Part shown: positions 47,300 to 55,488 of the stretch, one piece after another
Position numbering within the stretch: position 1 is the first letter of the stretch
Layout: every line of letters begins with the position of its first letter
Assembly: GCF_019218885.1 (NCBI RefSeq)
Contig: NZ_JAHUWT010000005.1
Coordinates: forward strand, 62,001 to 126,000
Length of the DNA: 64,000 nt
Direction of reading: 5' to 3'
DNA from: Bordetella sp. BOR01
GTDB lineage: Bacteria; Pseudomonadota; Gammaproteobacteria; Burkholderiales; Burkholderiaceae_B
Position numbers and translations under genes: made by a program
The notes under the pieces: model-generated
The model's input: only the letters and a program-made list of their open reading frames with translations
The model's database searches: none
Told to the model about the DNA's origin: nothing

Positions 47300-48856
47300 A
47301 TGAATCAAGGACGATATACCAGCCGCAATGCGGCTTATTGGCGCGACCGGCCCGCCATTATCCACGGCGATCGCATCATCAGTTTCGGCCAGTTGGACAC
47401 GCGTTCCAACCGCCTGGCCAACGCGCTGCTTGGCCTGGGCCTGGCCAAGGGCGACCGCGTCGCCGTGCAGGCCTGGAACTGCCCCGAGATCATCGAGCTG
47501 GAATGCGCGCTGTACAAGGCTGGCCTGGTCAAGGTGGCGCTGAACGCGCGCTTGTCCAACCGGGAAGTCGTCGATACGGTCAATAACGCCCAGGCCAACG
47601 TGTTCATCGTAGACCCGGCCCACAGCGAAGGCGCGGCGTCCATCCAGGGCGAACTCGAGACCGTGCGGCACCTGATCGTGACGGGCAGCGACGGAATCGA
47701 AGGCTGGCGCCCGTATGAAGCGTTCATTGCCGCGGGGGCCGATCACAATCCCGGCATCGACATGGCCGAAAGCGACTTGGCGGTGCTGCATTTCACCTCG
47801 GGATCGACCGGCAAGCTCAAGGCGGCCATGCAGACGGTGGGCAACCGCATGGCATCGCTGCGCAAGGTGGTCATGGGCCGCATGCGTGCCAATCCGGGCG
47901 AAGTGCTGGCGCTGGCCGGGCCGATCACGCATGCCAGCGGCATGTTCATGCAGCCGTTCCTGTTCCAGGGCGGCACCATCTTGCTGCACGATCGTTTCGA
48001 TCCCGAAGCCTTCCTGGCATCCGCCCAGCATCACCGCGCGGCGTTCAGCTTCATGGTGCCCACCATGGTTAATATGCTGATCGCCGAGCCCAGCCTGCAT
48101 CGTTACGACTTGAGCGCATTGCGGCAAATATCCTATGGCGGTGCGCCCATGGCGCCGGCCCGCATCCGCGAAGCCTGGGAAGCCCTGGGCCCCAAGCTCA
48201 GCCAGGGTTATGGCACGGGCGAGACCACGGGCGGGCTGGCGCTGTTGAGCACGGCCGACCACGCGCATGCGCTGGCTTCGTGCCCCGCCAGGCTGTCATC
48301 CTGCGGTCGGCTGTTCGGCGAGGGCGAGCTTTGCCTGGCCGATGAAAACGGGCAGGCCGTGGCAGCCGGCGAGGTGGGCGAGATCAAGGTGCGCGGCCCC
48401 GATGTGTTCGCCGGCTATTGGGGCGAGCCCGAGCTGTCGGCACAGGCGTTGCGCGACGGTTGGCTGCACACCGGCGACTTGGCGCGCATGGACGACGAAG
48501 GCTTCATCTATATCGTCGATCGCAAGAAAGACATGATCATCACCGGCGGCTTCAATGTGTACCCCACCGAGGTCGAGCAGGCGCTGTATCAGCACCCGGA
48601 TGTGTACGAGGCTTGCGTATTCGGTATTCCCGACGACAAGTGGGGCGAGGCGGTCAAGGCGGTGCTGGTGCTCAAGCCTGGCGCGCAGGCAGGGCAGGAT
48701 GAGTTGCTGGCGCATTGCCGCAAGCACCTGGCCGACTTCAAGAAGCCGCGCAGCATCGATATCGTGGACGAACTGCCGAAGAATGCCAACGGGAAATTGG
48801 CTCGGAAGCCGTTACGGGATGCTTATTGGACTGGGCGGGAGCGTAAGGTGGGGTAG
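47300..48856 (+). CDS. Acyl-CoA ligase (AMP-binding)
   Basis: 518 residues from ATG 47300 (GGAGG 7 bases upstream). All adenylation motifs are present: LHFTSGSTGKLKAAM, SQGYGTGETTGG, LHTGDLARMDDEGFIYIVDRKKDMIITGGFNVYPTEVE and the catalytic C-terminal Lys in LPKNANGKLARKPL. It activates a free carboxylic acid to its CoA thioester. Its promoter region carries the LysR-type boxes, tying it to the acyl-CoA dehydrogenase at 43910. It is followed by a cysteine hydrolase and a VOC protein, possibly cotranscribed. Substrate unknown. Confidence 0.9.
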   Translation: MNQGRYTSRNAAYWRDRPAIIHGDRIISFGQLDTRSNRLANALLGLGLAKGDRVAVQAWNCPEIIELECALYKAGLVKVALNARLSNREVVDTVNNAQANVFIVDPAHSEGAASIQGELETVRHLIVTGSDGIEGWRPYEAFIAAGADHNPGIDMAESDLAVLHFTSGSTGKLKAAMQTVGNRMASLRKVVMGRMRANPGEVLALAGPITHASGMFMQPFLFQGGTILLHDRFDPEAFLASAQHHRAAFSFMVPTMVNMLIAEPSLHRYDLSALRQISYGGAPMAPARIREAWEALGPKLSQGYGTGETTGGLALLSTADHAHALASCPARLSSCGRLFGEGELCLADENGQAVAAGEVGEIKVRGPDVFAGYWGEPELSAQALRDGWLHTGDLARMDDEGFIYIVDRKKDMIITGGFNVYPTEVEQALYQHPDVYEACVFGIPDDKWGEAVKAVLVLKPGAQAGQDELLAHCRKHLADFKKPRSIDIVDELPKNANGKLARKPLRDAYWTGRERKVG

Positions 48857-48871
48857 TTGCCTGAGTGGCAG

Positions 48872-48897
48872 AGGCAGGCATCTTGTGTGTGCGGCAA
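48872..48897. repeat. Degenerate copy of the 43084-43112 repeat
   Basis: This stretch matches 18 of 26 positions of the repeat at 43086-43111 and lies just after the acyl-CoA ligase stop, an equivalent 3'-end location. TTGCC (48857-48861) and GGCAA (48893-48897) can pair around it. It may act as an mRNA 3'-end hairpin. Confidence 0.35.
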
Positions 48898-48932
48898 TGT
48901 AGTGAGTAGACTGGCTGCTTTCGGAGGCCGTC

Positions 48933-49472
48933 ATGTCGTGCGCGCTGTTGATTGTCGATGTGCAGGAAGCGCTGTTTGGTCCGCAGCCCAGGCCTGCCGA
49001 TGCCGATGCGATCGTGGCGCGCATCAATGCCCTGGCGGCGCGGGCCCGCCGCGAAGGCGTTGCCGTCATCCATATCCAGCATGACGCGCCTGGCGGCGAA
49101 CTGGCGCGCGGCTCCGAAGGCTGGCAATTGTTCGGCGCGCTCGAGCGCCTGCCCGTAGACCACGTGGTGGGCAAGACCACGCCCGATTCCTTCTTGCGCA
49201 CCGGGCTCGATGCACTGCTGAAGCAACTGCAGGTGTCGCGCGTCGCGATCTGCGGGTACGCCACCGAGTTCTGCGTCGACACCACCGTGCGGCAAGCCGC
49301 AGCGCGGGGCTATGACGTGGTGCTGGTAGCCGACGCGCACACCACCCACGACAAGCCGCATGCCGGTGCAGCGGCGATTCGCACGCACCACAACATGACC
49401 TTGCCGGCCATATCCAGTTTCGGCCCGCGCATTGAAGCCATTGCGGCAGACCAGATCATGTTGACACCCTGA
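48933..49472 (+). CDS. Cysteine hydrolase, isochorismatase family
   Basis: 179 residues. The catalytic triad is visible: Asp9 in LLIVDVQEAL, Lys81 in HVVGKTTPDSF and Cys114 in GYATEFCVDTTVR. Relatives hydrolyse nicotinamide, carbamoyl-sarcosine, ureidoacrylate or isochorismate. The acid released could be a substrate for the adjacent acyl-CoA ligase (inference). It lies 76 bp after the ligase and 7 bp before the VOC gene. Confidence 0.88.
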   Translation: MSCALLIVDVQEALFGPQPRPADADAIVARINALAARARREGVAVIHIQHDAPGGELARGSEGWQLFGALERLPVDHVVGKTTPDSFLRTGLDALLKQLQVSRVAICGYATEFCVDTTVRQAAARGYDVVLVADAHTTHDKPHAGAAAIRTHHNMTLPAISSFGPRIEAIAADQIMLTP

Positions 49473-49479
49473 GGCTCGC

Positions 49480-50130
49480 ATGCAAACCCTGCTCGATCAC
49501 CTTGCCGTGGCTGCCCCCAGCCTGGCCATCGGTGCCGATTACATCGAACACACCCTGGGAGTACGCCCGCAGCCGGGCGGCGCACATCCCCGCATGGGCA
49601 CGCATAATCTACTGCTGCGTTTGGGCGAATCCATCTACCTGGAAGTGATCGCGCCCGATCCGGCCGCGCCGCCGCCGCAACGCCCGCGCTGGTTCGAACT
49701 GGATCGCTTGGCGGCAGACTCAGCCCCACGGCTGGCAACCTGGGTGGCGCGCACCGACGACATCGCCGCAGCCAGCAAGGCTTGCGGCGGACAGGCCGGC
49801 CAGGTCGAGCCCATGACGCGCGGCGCGCTGTCCTGGCGCATTACCATCCCGGCCGACGGCAGCCTGCCCGGCGACGGGGTCGCGCCCACCTTGATTCAAT
49901 GGGACGCTTCGCCGCATCCCGCCACCAGGCTGGATGACCTGGGCTGCACCCTGCAGGCGCTGCATCTCTTCCATCCGGATCCGGCCGGCATCCGCGCCAC
50001 GCTCGAGGCCATCGCCTTCGCCGGCCCGGTCGAGATCCATGCGCTGCCGGCCGACGCGGTTCCGTATTTGCAGGCACATATCCGCACTCCGCGCGGGCCG
50101 CGGATGCTGCCGGCCGCCGCCCCGGCCTGA
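49480..50130 (+). CDS. VOC superfamily (glyoxalase-like) protein
   Basis: 216 residues. LDHLAVAAPSLAIGADYIEHTLGVRPQPGGAHPRMGTHNLLLRLG and YLEVIAPDP are the N-terminal half of a glyoxalase-like domain, with metal-ligand His and Glu in the usual places; TLIQWD and LQALHLFHPDPAGIRATLEAI form the second half. Function is unknown; members include dioxygenases, lyases and binding proteins. It follows the cysteine hydrolase by 7 bp, so the two are cotranscribed. Confidence 0.8.
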   Translation: MQTLLDHLAVAAPSLAIGADYIEHTLGVRPQPGGAHPRMGTHNLLLRLGESIYLEVIAPDPAAPPPQRPRWFELDRLAADSAPRLATWVARTDDIAAASKACGGQAGQVEPMTRGALSWRITIPADGSLPGDGVAPTLIQWDASPHPATRLDDLGCTLQALHLFHPDPAGIRATLEAIAFAGPVEIHALPADAVPYLQAHIRTPRGPRMLPAAAPA

Positions 50131-50149
50131 CCCGCGGCTGGCCGCATCG

Positions 50150-51166
50150 TCAGTCGGCGCTGATATTCGCCTTCTTGACGATGTCCTTGTACATGTCCAG
50201 GTCGCTGGCGATCTGCTGGCGGAATTCGGCCGGGGTATTGCCCGATGCGGTGATGCCCAGCCCGGCCAGGCGCTCTTCAATGTCGGGGGCATGCACCACG
50301 GCATGAATCTCGCGCTGCAGCCTGGCCACGATTTCGTCGGGTGTGCCGGCCGGTGCCAGGATGCCGATCCACGAATTGGAGACGAAGCCGGGTACACCCG
50401 ATTCGGACACGGTGGGCACGTCCGGCAGCGAGGCCAGGCGCGATTCGGTGCTGACGGCGATGGCCTTGATCTGCTTGCGCTGCACATACGGGTATGCGCC
50501 GGCCACGGCCGTATATAGCAGGGGCAGGTTGCCGCCTACCACGTCGGCCATGGCCTGGCCGCCGCCCTTGTACGGAATGTGCACCAGCTTGATGCCGGTA
50601 CGCTGGCGCAGCAACTCGCCGGCCAGGTGGGGCGTGCTGCCCACCCCGGCGCTGCCGTACGACACGCCGTTGGGTTGGGTTTTGGAATAGGCGATCAGTT
50701 CTTGCAGCGTATTGGCCGGCACGGCCGGGTTGGCCACGATGATCAGGGCGGCATCGCCGATCTTGCTGACCGGTGCCAGGTCTTTCAGGGTATCGAACGG
50801 AATATTGCGATGCACGTGCGGGTTGATGACCAGCGTGCCGTCGAAGCCCACCACCAGTGTGTAGCCGTCCGGCTCGGCCTGGGCGGCCATCTGGGTGCCG
50901 ATATTGCCCGAGGCGCCCGGCTTGTTGTCGACGATCACTTGCTGTCCCAGGCGCTGGCCCAGCCGGTCGGCCACCAGGCGCGCGCCGGTGTCGGTGACCC
51001 CGCCCGGCGCGAACGGCACGATCAGGCGTATGGGGCGCGACGGATATTGCTGTGCGGACTCGGCGGCCTGCGCGGCCGGGCCGGCCATGGCCAGCACGGC
51101 GCATAGCGGCGCCAGCGCGGCGCGCAGCACGGCGCGGGCGCGACGGGAAAGGTGGGGCATATGCAT
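50150..51166 (-). CDS. Bug family periplasmic solute receptor
   Basis: 338 residues with a signal peptide (ALAPLCAVLAMAGPAAQAAES). YPSRPIRLIVPFAPGGVTDTGARLVADRLGQRLGQQVIVDNKPGASGNIG is the Bug signature; YGSAGVGSTPHLAGELL and IPYKGGGQAMADVVGG complete the site. AGGAG precedes ATG 51166. It is the last gene of the sigma-54-type operon that starts at 53361 (51-bp gap to the lyase gene). No membrane transport partner is in the window. The likely ligand is the dicarboxylate handled by the two enzymes upstream (inference). Confidence 0.92.
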   Translation of the reverse strand: MHMPHLSRRARAVLRAALAPLCAVLAMAGPAAQAAESAQQYPSRPIRLIVPFAPGGVTDTGARLVADRLGQRLGQQVIVDNKPGASGNIGTQMAAQAEPDGYTLVVGFDGTLVINPHVHRNIPFDTLKDLAPVSKIGDAALIIVANPAVPANTLQELIAYSKTQPNGVSYGSAGVGSTPHLAGELLRQRTGIKLVHIPYKGGGQAMADVVGGNLPLLYTAVAGAYPYVQRKQIKAIAVSTESRLASLPDVPTVSESGVPGFVSNSWIGILAPAGTPDEIVARLQREIHAVVHAPDIEERLAGLGITASGNTPAEFRQQIASDLDMYKDIVKKANISAD

Positions 51167-51217
51167 GGGGAAGTCTCCTTGTTGTTGTGTCGGATCGAGC
51201 TTGCAGCCTGTGCGTGC

Positions 51218-52150
51218 TCAAGTGGCTGCCGTCGCGTGGTCGCGATCGGCATACTGGCGGCGCAGCCATGCACTGCTGCGTCCGCCCAGTTCTCTGCCCA
51301 GCCGCGATTCGGCATAGGCTACTGCCCGCAGCAAGCCAGGCAATGAAATATCGGTGGCCAGGCCGCTGCGTTCGGCCATCAGAACCAGGTCTTCGGTGGC
51401 CGCATTGCCCGCGGCGCCGGGCGCGAAAGGGCAGCCGCCAATACCGCCGGCACTGGCATCGAAGCGCCGCACGCCCGCCTGGATGGCGGCCCAGGCATTG
51501 GCCGTGGCCATGCCGCGCGTATCGTGGAAATGCGCGGCCAGCTTGTGCACCGGCAAGGCTTGCCCCAGCACGTCGAAGTGCGTCTTGACCATGCCCGGCG
51601 AAGCCGAGCCTATGGTATCGGCGATCACGATCTCTTGGGCGCCGGCCTGTTCCATGCGCAGGGCCAGCTGCACCACCGTGTCCAGGGCGGTCGGCCCCTC
51701 GAATGGGCAATCGAATGCCACCGCCACGTAGGCGCGCGTGCGCAGCCCCAGTTGCCCGGCGGCGCGCAATGTCTGTTCGCAAACCGTGGTGGCGCGTGCC
51801 AGGTCCATGTTGATGTTCTTCAGGTTCATGGTCTCGGTGGCGGAAAGCACCACCGCCACTTCGCGCACGCCGGCCGCATGCGCGCGTTCCAGCCCCTTTT
51901 GGTTGGGCACCAGGGCCGAGGCGCGCAGCGCCGGCAGCAGCCGGTGGACCTGAGCCATGAGTTCGGCGGCGTCGGCCATCTGCGGCACCGCCTTGGGCGA
52001 CACGAAGCTGGTGGCTTCGATACTGGCTACGCCGGCGGCATGCAACAGCCGGATCAGTTCCAGCTTGGCCTCGGTGGGCACCGATACCCGCTGGTTCTGC
52101 AGGCCGTCGCGCGGCGCGACGTCGGTAATGATGAGCCTATCCTGGGTCAT
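51218..52150 (-). CDS. HMG-CoA lyase-like enzyme
   Basis: 310 residues of the HMGL TIM-barrel family. TDVAPRDGLQNQ binds the metal and substrate at the N-terminus, AHFHDTRGMA gives the metal His pair, and GGIGGCPFAPGAAGN carries the catalytic Cys of the HMG-CoA lyase signature. The expected reaction splits a 3-hydroxy-3-methyl dicarboxylyl-CoA, such as HMG-CoA to acetoacetate and acetyl-CoA. It lies 14 bp after the CoA-transferase, which could make the thioester. A citramalyl-CoA-type lyase is an alternative. Confidence 0.9.
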   Translation of the reverse strand: MTQDRLIITDVAPRDGLQNQRVSVPTEAKLELIRLLHAAGVASIEATSFVSPKAVPQMADAAELMAQVHRLLPALRASALVPNQKGLERAHAAGVREVAVVLSATETMNLKNINMDLARATTVCEQTLRAAGQLGLRTRAYVAVAFDCPFEGPTALDTVVQLALRMEQAGAQEIVIADTIGSASPGMVKTHFDVLGQALPVHKLAAHFHDTRGMATANAWAAIQAGVRRFDASAGGIGGCPFAPGAAGNAATEDLVLMAERSGLATDISLPGLLRAVAYAESRLGRELGGRSSAWLRRQYADRDHATAAT

Positions 52151-52164
52151 GGCGCGCTCCGGGT

Positions 52165-53361
52165 TCAGGCGATTGCGCCGGCGTTGCGCAAGGCGGCCAG
52201 CTTGTCGGTGCCGTAGCCGGGCAGGGCGCCCAGCACGGTATTGGTATGCTCGCCCAGTTCGGGGGGGCTGCCAAAGCGCCGCGATTCGGCGGCCGACAGC
52301 TTGATCGGGTTGCCCGGCATCTGTACGGCCGCGCCCGATTTCAGTTCAACCTCGACCACCATGTCGCGGGCGCGTACCTGGGGGTCGGCCAGGGCCTGGC
52401 GGAAATTGTTCACCGGACCGCACGGGATGCGCGCGGCCGACAGTTTTTCCAGCCAGTGGGCGGTCGGCCGGGTGCACAGTTCGGCACTGACGATCGTGTC
52501 GATCTCGGTCTTGGCGGCATAGCGGCCGGGCTGCTGGTCATATTCGGGCTTGCGCAAGGCCGGCAGCTCGATGCAGTCCAGGAAGCGCTTCCAGAAGGCG
52601 TCGCCGATGCAGGCCACGATAATGTGGCCGTCGGCGGTCGGGTAGCTGTTGTACGGCACATGCACGAAATGGCCATTGCCGATACCTGCCGGCACGATAT
52701 CCGACATCAAGTGCATGGTGGCCATGTAGTTCAGCAGCGAGATCTGCGCATCCAGCATCGATACATCCACATGCTGGCCGTGCGCCGTGCGTTCGCGCTC
52801 GGCCAGCGCCGCCAGCACGCCCATGGCGCCGAACAGGCCGCCGCCCAGGTCGCCGATGGGAATGCCGCTGCGGGTGGGGCCTTGTTCGGGCGTGCCGGTG
52901 ATCGACATGCCCCCGCCCATGGCCTGCACCACCTGGTCGAACGCAGGGCGCTGGGTATCCGGGCCGGTGCTGCCGAAGCCGGTGACCGAGCACGTGATGA
53001 TGCGCGGGTTGATCGCCGACAGCGCGGCGTAGTCGATGCCCAGGCGCTGGGTGACGCCCACGCTGAAGTTGTCGAACACGACGTCGGCGCTGCGTACCAG
53101 GTCCTTGAACACGGCCAGGCCGGCCTCGCTCTTGAGGTCGATGCACACGCTGTGCTTGTTGCGGTTCAGCGTCAGGTAATAGGCTCCCATGCCGTCGCGC
53201 GAATAATCGGGATCGTGTTCCAGCAGGCGGCGGGTGCCTTCGCCGCTGCCCGGCGGTTCGACCTTGATGGTGCGCGCACCCAGGTCGGCCAACAGCATGG
53301 TGCCGTAAGGTCCCGACAGCATGTGGGTCAAGTCCAGCACGGTAATGTGTTCGAGCGCCAA
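52165..53361 (-). CDS. CaiB/BaiF family CoA-transferase (TTG start)
   Basis: 398 residues. LDLTHMLSGPYGTMLLADLGARTIKVE is the family N-terminus; Asp171 in GIPIGDLGGGLFG is the probable catalytic residue, and HGQHVDVSMLDA follows. No ATG fits: the TTG at 53361 has AGGAG 7 bases upstream and gives exactly the family start, whereas the longer open frame would run into the sigma-54 promoter. Relatives transfer CoA to glutarate, hydroxymethylglutarate, itaconate or succinate. It is first in the operon with the HMGL-type lyase and the Bug receptor. Confidence 0.88.
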   Translation of the reverse strand: MALEHITVLDLTHMLSGPYGTMLLADLGARTIKVEPPGSGEGTRRLLEHDPDYSRDGMGAYYLTLNRNKHSVCIDLKSEAGLAVFKDLVRSADVVFDNFSVGVTQRLGIDYAALSAINPRIITCSVTGFGSTGPDTQRPAFDQVVQAMGGGMSITGTPEQGPTRSGIPIGDLGGGLFGAMGVLAALAERERTAHGQHVDVSMLDAQISLLNYMATMHLMSDIVPAGIGNGHFVHVPYNSYPTADGHIIVACIGDAFWKRFLDCIELPALRKPEYDQQPGRYAAKTEIDTIVSAELCTRPTAHWLEKLSAARIPCGPVNNFRQALADPQVRARDMVVEVELKSGAAVQMPGNPIKLSAAESRRFGSPPELGEHTNTVLGALPGYGTDKLAALRNAGAIA

Positions 53362-53404
53362 GTCTAGTCTCCTGCGGCAAAGCGTTGCGTGGTGCTTAGC
53401 CCTA

Positions 53405-53420
53405 TGCAAGCTTCATGCCA
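53405..53420 (-). promoter_or_regulatory. Sigma-54 (RpoN) -24/-12 promoter for the CoA-transferase operon
   Basis: On the minus strand TGGCATGAAGCTTGCA matches the consensus TGGCACG-N4-TTGCA with one change, and GG and GC are separated by exactly 10 bp as required. It lies 43 bp before the TTG start at 53361, and the divergent gene encodes a sigma-54 activator. Confidence 0.85.
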
Positions 53421-53482
53421 GTTTTTGGTGCCGCACAAGGCATTGAATTTAATGGGATTTATTTTTCTGTGGCAGGCGCTTG

Positions 53483-53521
53483 TGTTTCATGGGACATTTA
53501 TGAAACATGTATAGGTTTCAT
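53483..53521. promoter_or_regulatory. Triple TTTCAT/ATGAAA operator, probable activator binding site
   Basis: TGTTTCAT (53483-53490) and ATGAAACA (53500-53507) form a perfect 8-bp inverted repeat with a 9-bp spacer; a third half-site GTTTCAT is at 53515-53521. It lies about 65-115 bp upstream of the sigma-54 promoter and just before the activator gene, a normal enhancer location. PrpR-family sites have similar TTTCA/TGAAA arms. Confidence 0.8.
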
Positions 53522-53537
53522 TGATACGCCCACCCCC

Positions 53538-55460
53538 ATGACCTACCCCGATCCTGCTGCCCGTGCCGACCTGCCCCGCCTGTGCTTCCTGAGCTATCGC
53601 CAGATCCGCGAATTCGCCATGCCAGTCGTGGCCGAATACACCGGCCGTGCCCAGATCGAGGTGATAGACGGCACCTTCGGCGGCGCGCTGGCCATAGCCC
53701 AGGACCGGATCGACCGCGGCCTGGTCGATGCCTTCGTCAGCGCCGGGTCCAACGCCAGCATCCTGCGCGCCGGCCTGCAGGCTCCGGTGGCCACCATCCA
53801 GCTTGGTGGCTTCGACATCCTGCAGGCCCTGATCCAGGCGCGCCGCATTGCCGACCGCGTGGGCGTCGTAATGTATGGCCGCACCATTCCCGAACTCGAT
53901 GCCGTCAAAGACCTGCTGAACATCGAGATCATGCAGCATGCCTACCAGACCCCGGACGACGCGCGCCAGCGCTTCGAGCAACTGCGCCGCGAGAATTTCC
54001 AGGTGATCGTGGGGTCCAGCCTGGTCGTGGAACTGGCCGAGCAGGCGGGCCTGCATGGCCTGCTGGCTTATTCGCTGGCCAGCGTGCGCAAGGGTTTCGA
54101 GGACGCTATCGAACTGGCCCGCGTCGCGCGCCTGGAAGCCGGGCGCTACGAGCAGCTCAATGGGGTACTGCACAGCTTGCAGGACGCCGTGCTGGCGGTC
54201 GATCGCGATCATCGCATCATCGCCGTGAACCCCTCGATGCAGCGGCTGCTGGACCAGGACGCCGCGGTGCTGATCGGGCAGTCGCTGGACCAATTGCGCC
54301 CCGAACTGACGTTGCGTGCCACCCTGGACACCGGGCAGCCGGAAAGCGCCGGCCTGCAGCGCCTGGGTGGGCGCGACTGGGTGGCCAACCGCACACCGAT
54401 CCGTGAACGCGGCACCATCGTGGGGGCGGCCCTGACTTTGTACGATGCCGGCCGCATCCATGAGGCCGACACCAGCCTGCGGGTGCAGCAGCGCCGCCGG
54501 CAGAACACGGCCAAGTACCGCTTTACCGAACTGATCGGCGCAAGCCCGCGCTTCCTGCGTGCCGTGCAGGCCGCGCGCCGCTATGCGCAGACCGACCTGA
54601 CGGTGCTGATCGCCGGTGAAAGCGGCGTGGGCAAGGAACTGTTCGCGCAGGCGATCCATAACGAAAGCCAGCGTGCCGACCGGCCCTTCGTGGCGGTGAA
54701 TTGCGCGTCGTTTCCCGAATCCTTGCTGGAAAGCGAACTGTTCGGGCATGAAGAGGGCGCGTTCACAGGCTCGCGCCGCGGCGGCAAGCGCGGGCTGTTC
54801 GAGGCGGCCCACACCGGCACCTTGTTCCTGGACGAAATCGGCGACATGCCGCTGCCGCTGCAAAGCCGGCTGCTGCGCGTGTTGCAAGAGCGCGAGGTGA
54901 CCCGCCTGGGCGCCACGGCGGCCATTCCGGTCGATGTGCGTATCATCGCGGCCACTCACCAGCCCTTGCAAGACATGATCGCGCAGCGGCGTTTCCGGCA
55001 AGACTTGTACTACCGCATCAATACGCTGCGGCTGGAAGTGCCCGCCTTGCGCGAGCGGCCGGACGACATCGCGCCATTGATGCAAGCGCTGGTGGCGCGC
55101 TGCCTCAGGCGGTTGGGGTCGCCGCTTGCGGCGGCCGGCCTGATCGCACCGTGGCTGCCCAGGCTGCAGCGCTACGCCTGGCCCGGCAACGTGCGCGAAC
55201 TGGAAAACATCAGCGAGCGCATGGCGGTGTTCTTGCTGCAGTACCAGCAATCGGCCGACGTCGACCACGATGCCCTGCGGCACGATTGCCCCGAACTGTT
55301 CGAGGCTGGCCATGCCGAGGATACGACCGGCGGACTATCGCTGCGGGCCCGCGCGCTGCACGCCCTGCAAGTTTGCGGCGGCAACCGCCAGGAAGCGGCG
55401 CGGCGCCTGGGCATCAGCCGTTCGACGCTGTGGCGCTGGGCCAATGCGCCGCAAGACTGA
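53538..55460 (+). CDS. PrpR-like sigma-54-dependent transcriptional activator
   Basis: 640 residues from ATG 53538. The N-terminal PrpR_N sensory domain (about 15-200) is followed by a PAS domain (LHSLQDAVLAVDRDHRIIAVNPSMQRLL), an AAA+ domain (Walker A AGESGVGKE about 360; sigma-54-contacting GAFTGS about 406; Walker B TLFLDEIGD; RYAWPGNVRELENI) and a Fis-type helix-turn-helix (GGNRQEAARRLGISRSTLWRW). The canonical relative controls propionate catabolism, but no prp genes are here. It should activate the divergent CoA-transferase operon. The start has no Shine-Dalgarno; longer starts would cross the operator and promoter. Confidence 0.9.
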   Translation: MTYPDPAARADLPRLCFLSYRQIREFAMPVVAEYTGRAQIEVIDGTFGGALAIAQDRIDRGLVDAFVSAGSNASILRAGLQAPVATIQLGGFDILQALIQARRIADRVGVVMYGRTIPELDAVKDLLNIEIMQHAYQTPDDARQRFEQLRRENFQVIVGSSLVVELAEQAGLHGLLAYSLASVRKGFEDAIELARVARLEAGRYEQLNGVLHSLQDAVLAVDRDHRIIAVNPSMQRLLDQDAAVLIGQSLDQLRPELTLRATLDTGQPESAGLQRLGGRDWVANRTPIRERGTIVGAALTLYDAGRIHEADTSLRVQQRRRQNTAKYRFTELIGASPRFLRAVQAARRYAQTDLTVLIAGESGVGKELFAQAIHNESQRADRPFVAVNCASFPESLLESELFGHEEGAFTGSRRGGKRGLFEAAHTGTLFLDEIGDMPLPLQSRLLRVLQEREVTRLGATAAIPVDVRIIAATHQPLQDMIAQRRFRQDLYYRINTLRLEVPALRERPDDIAPLMQALVARCLRRLGSPLAAAGLIAPWLPRLQRYAWPGNVRELENISERMAVFLLQYQQSADVDHDALRHDCPELFEAGHAEDTTGGLSLRARALHALQVCGGNRQEAARRLGISRSTLWRWANAPQD

Positions 55461-55488
55461 GAGCCGGGTTTTGCCACCCGGGGTGGCG

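Noticed and set aside
43910-50130. Assigning the acyl-CoA dehydrogenase/ligase cluster to a named fatty-acid or aromatic pathway
   Set aside because: Motifs identify enzyme classes only; nothing in the sequence fixes the acyl group.
53415-53537. Longer start for the PrpR-like activator
   Set aside because: It would place coding sequence over the sigma-54 promoter and operator of the divergent operon; residues before 53538 do not fit the family.
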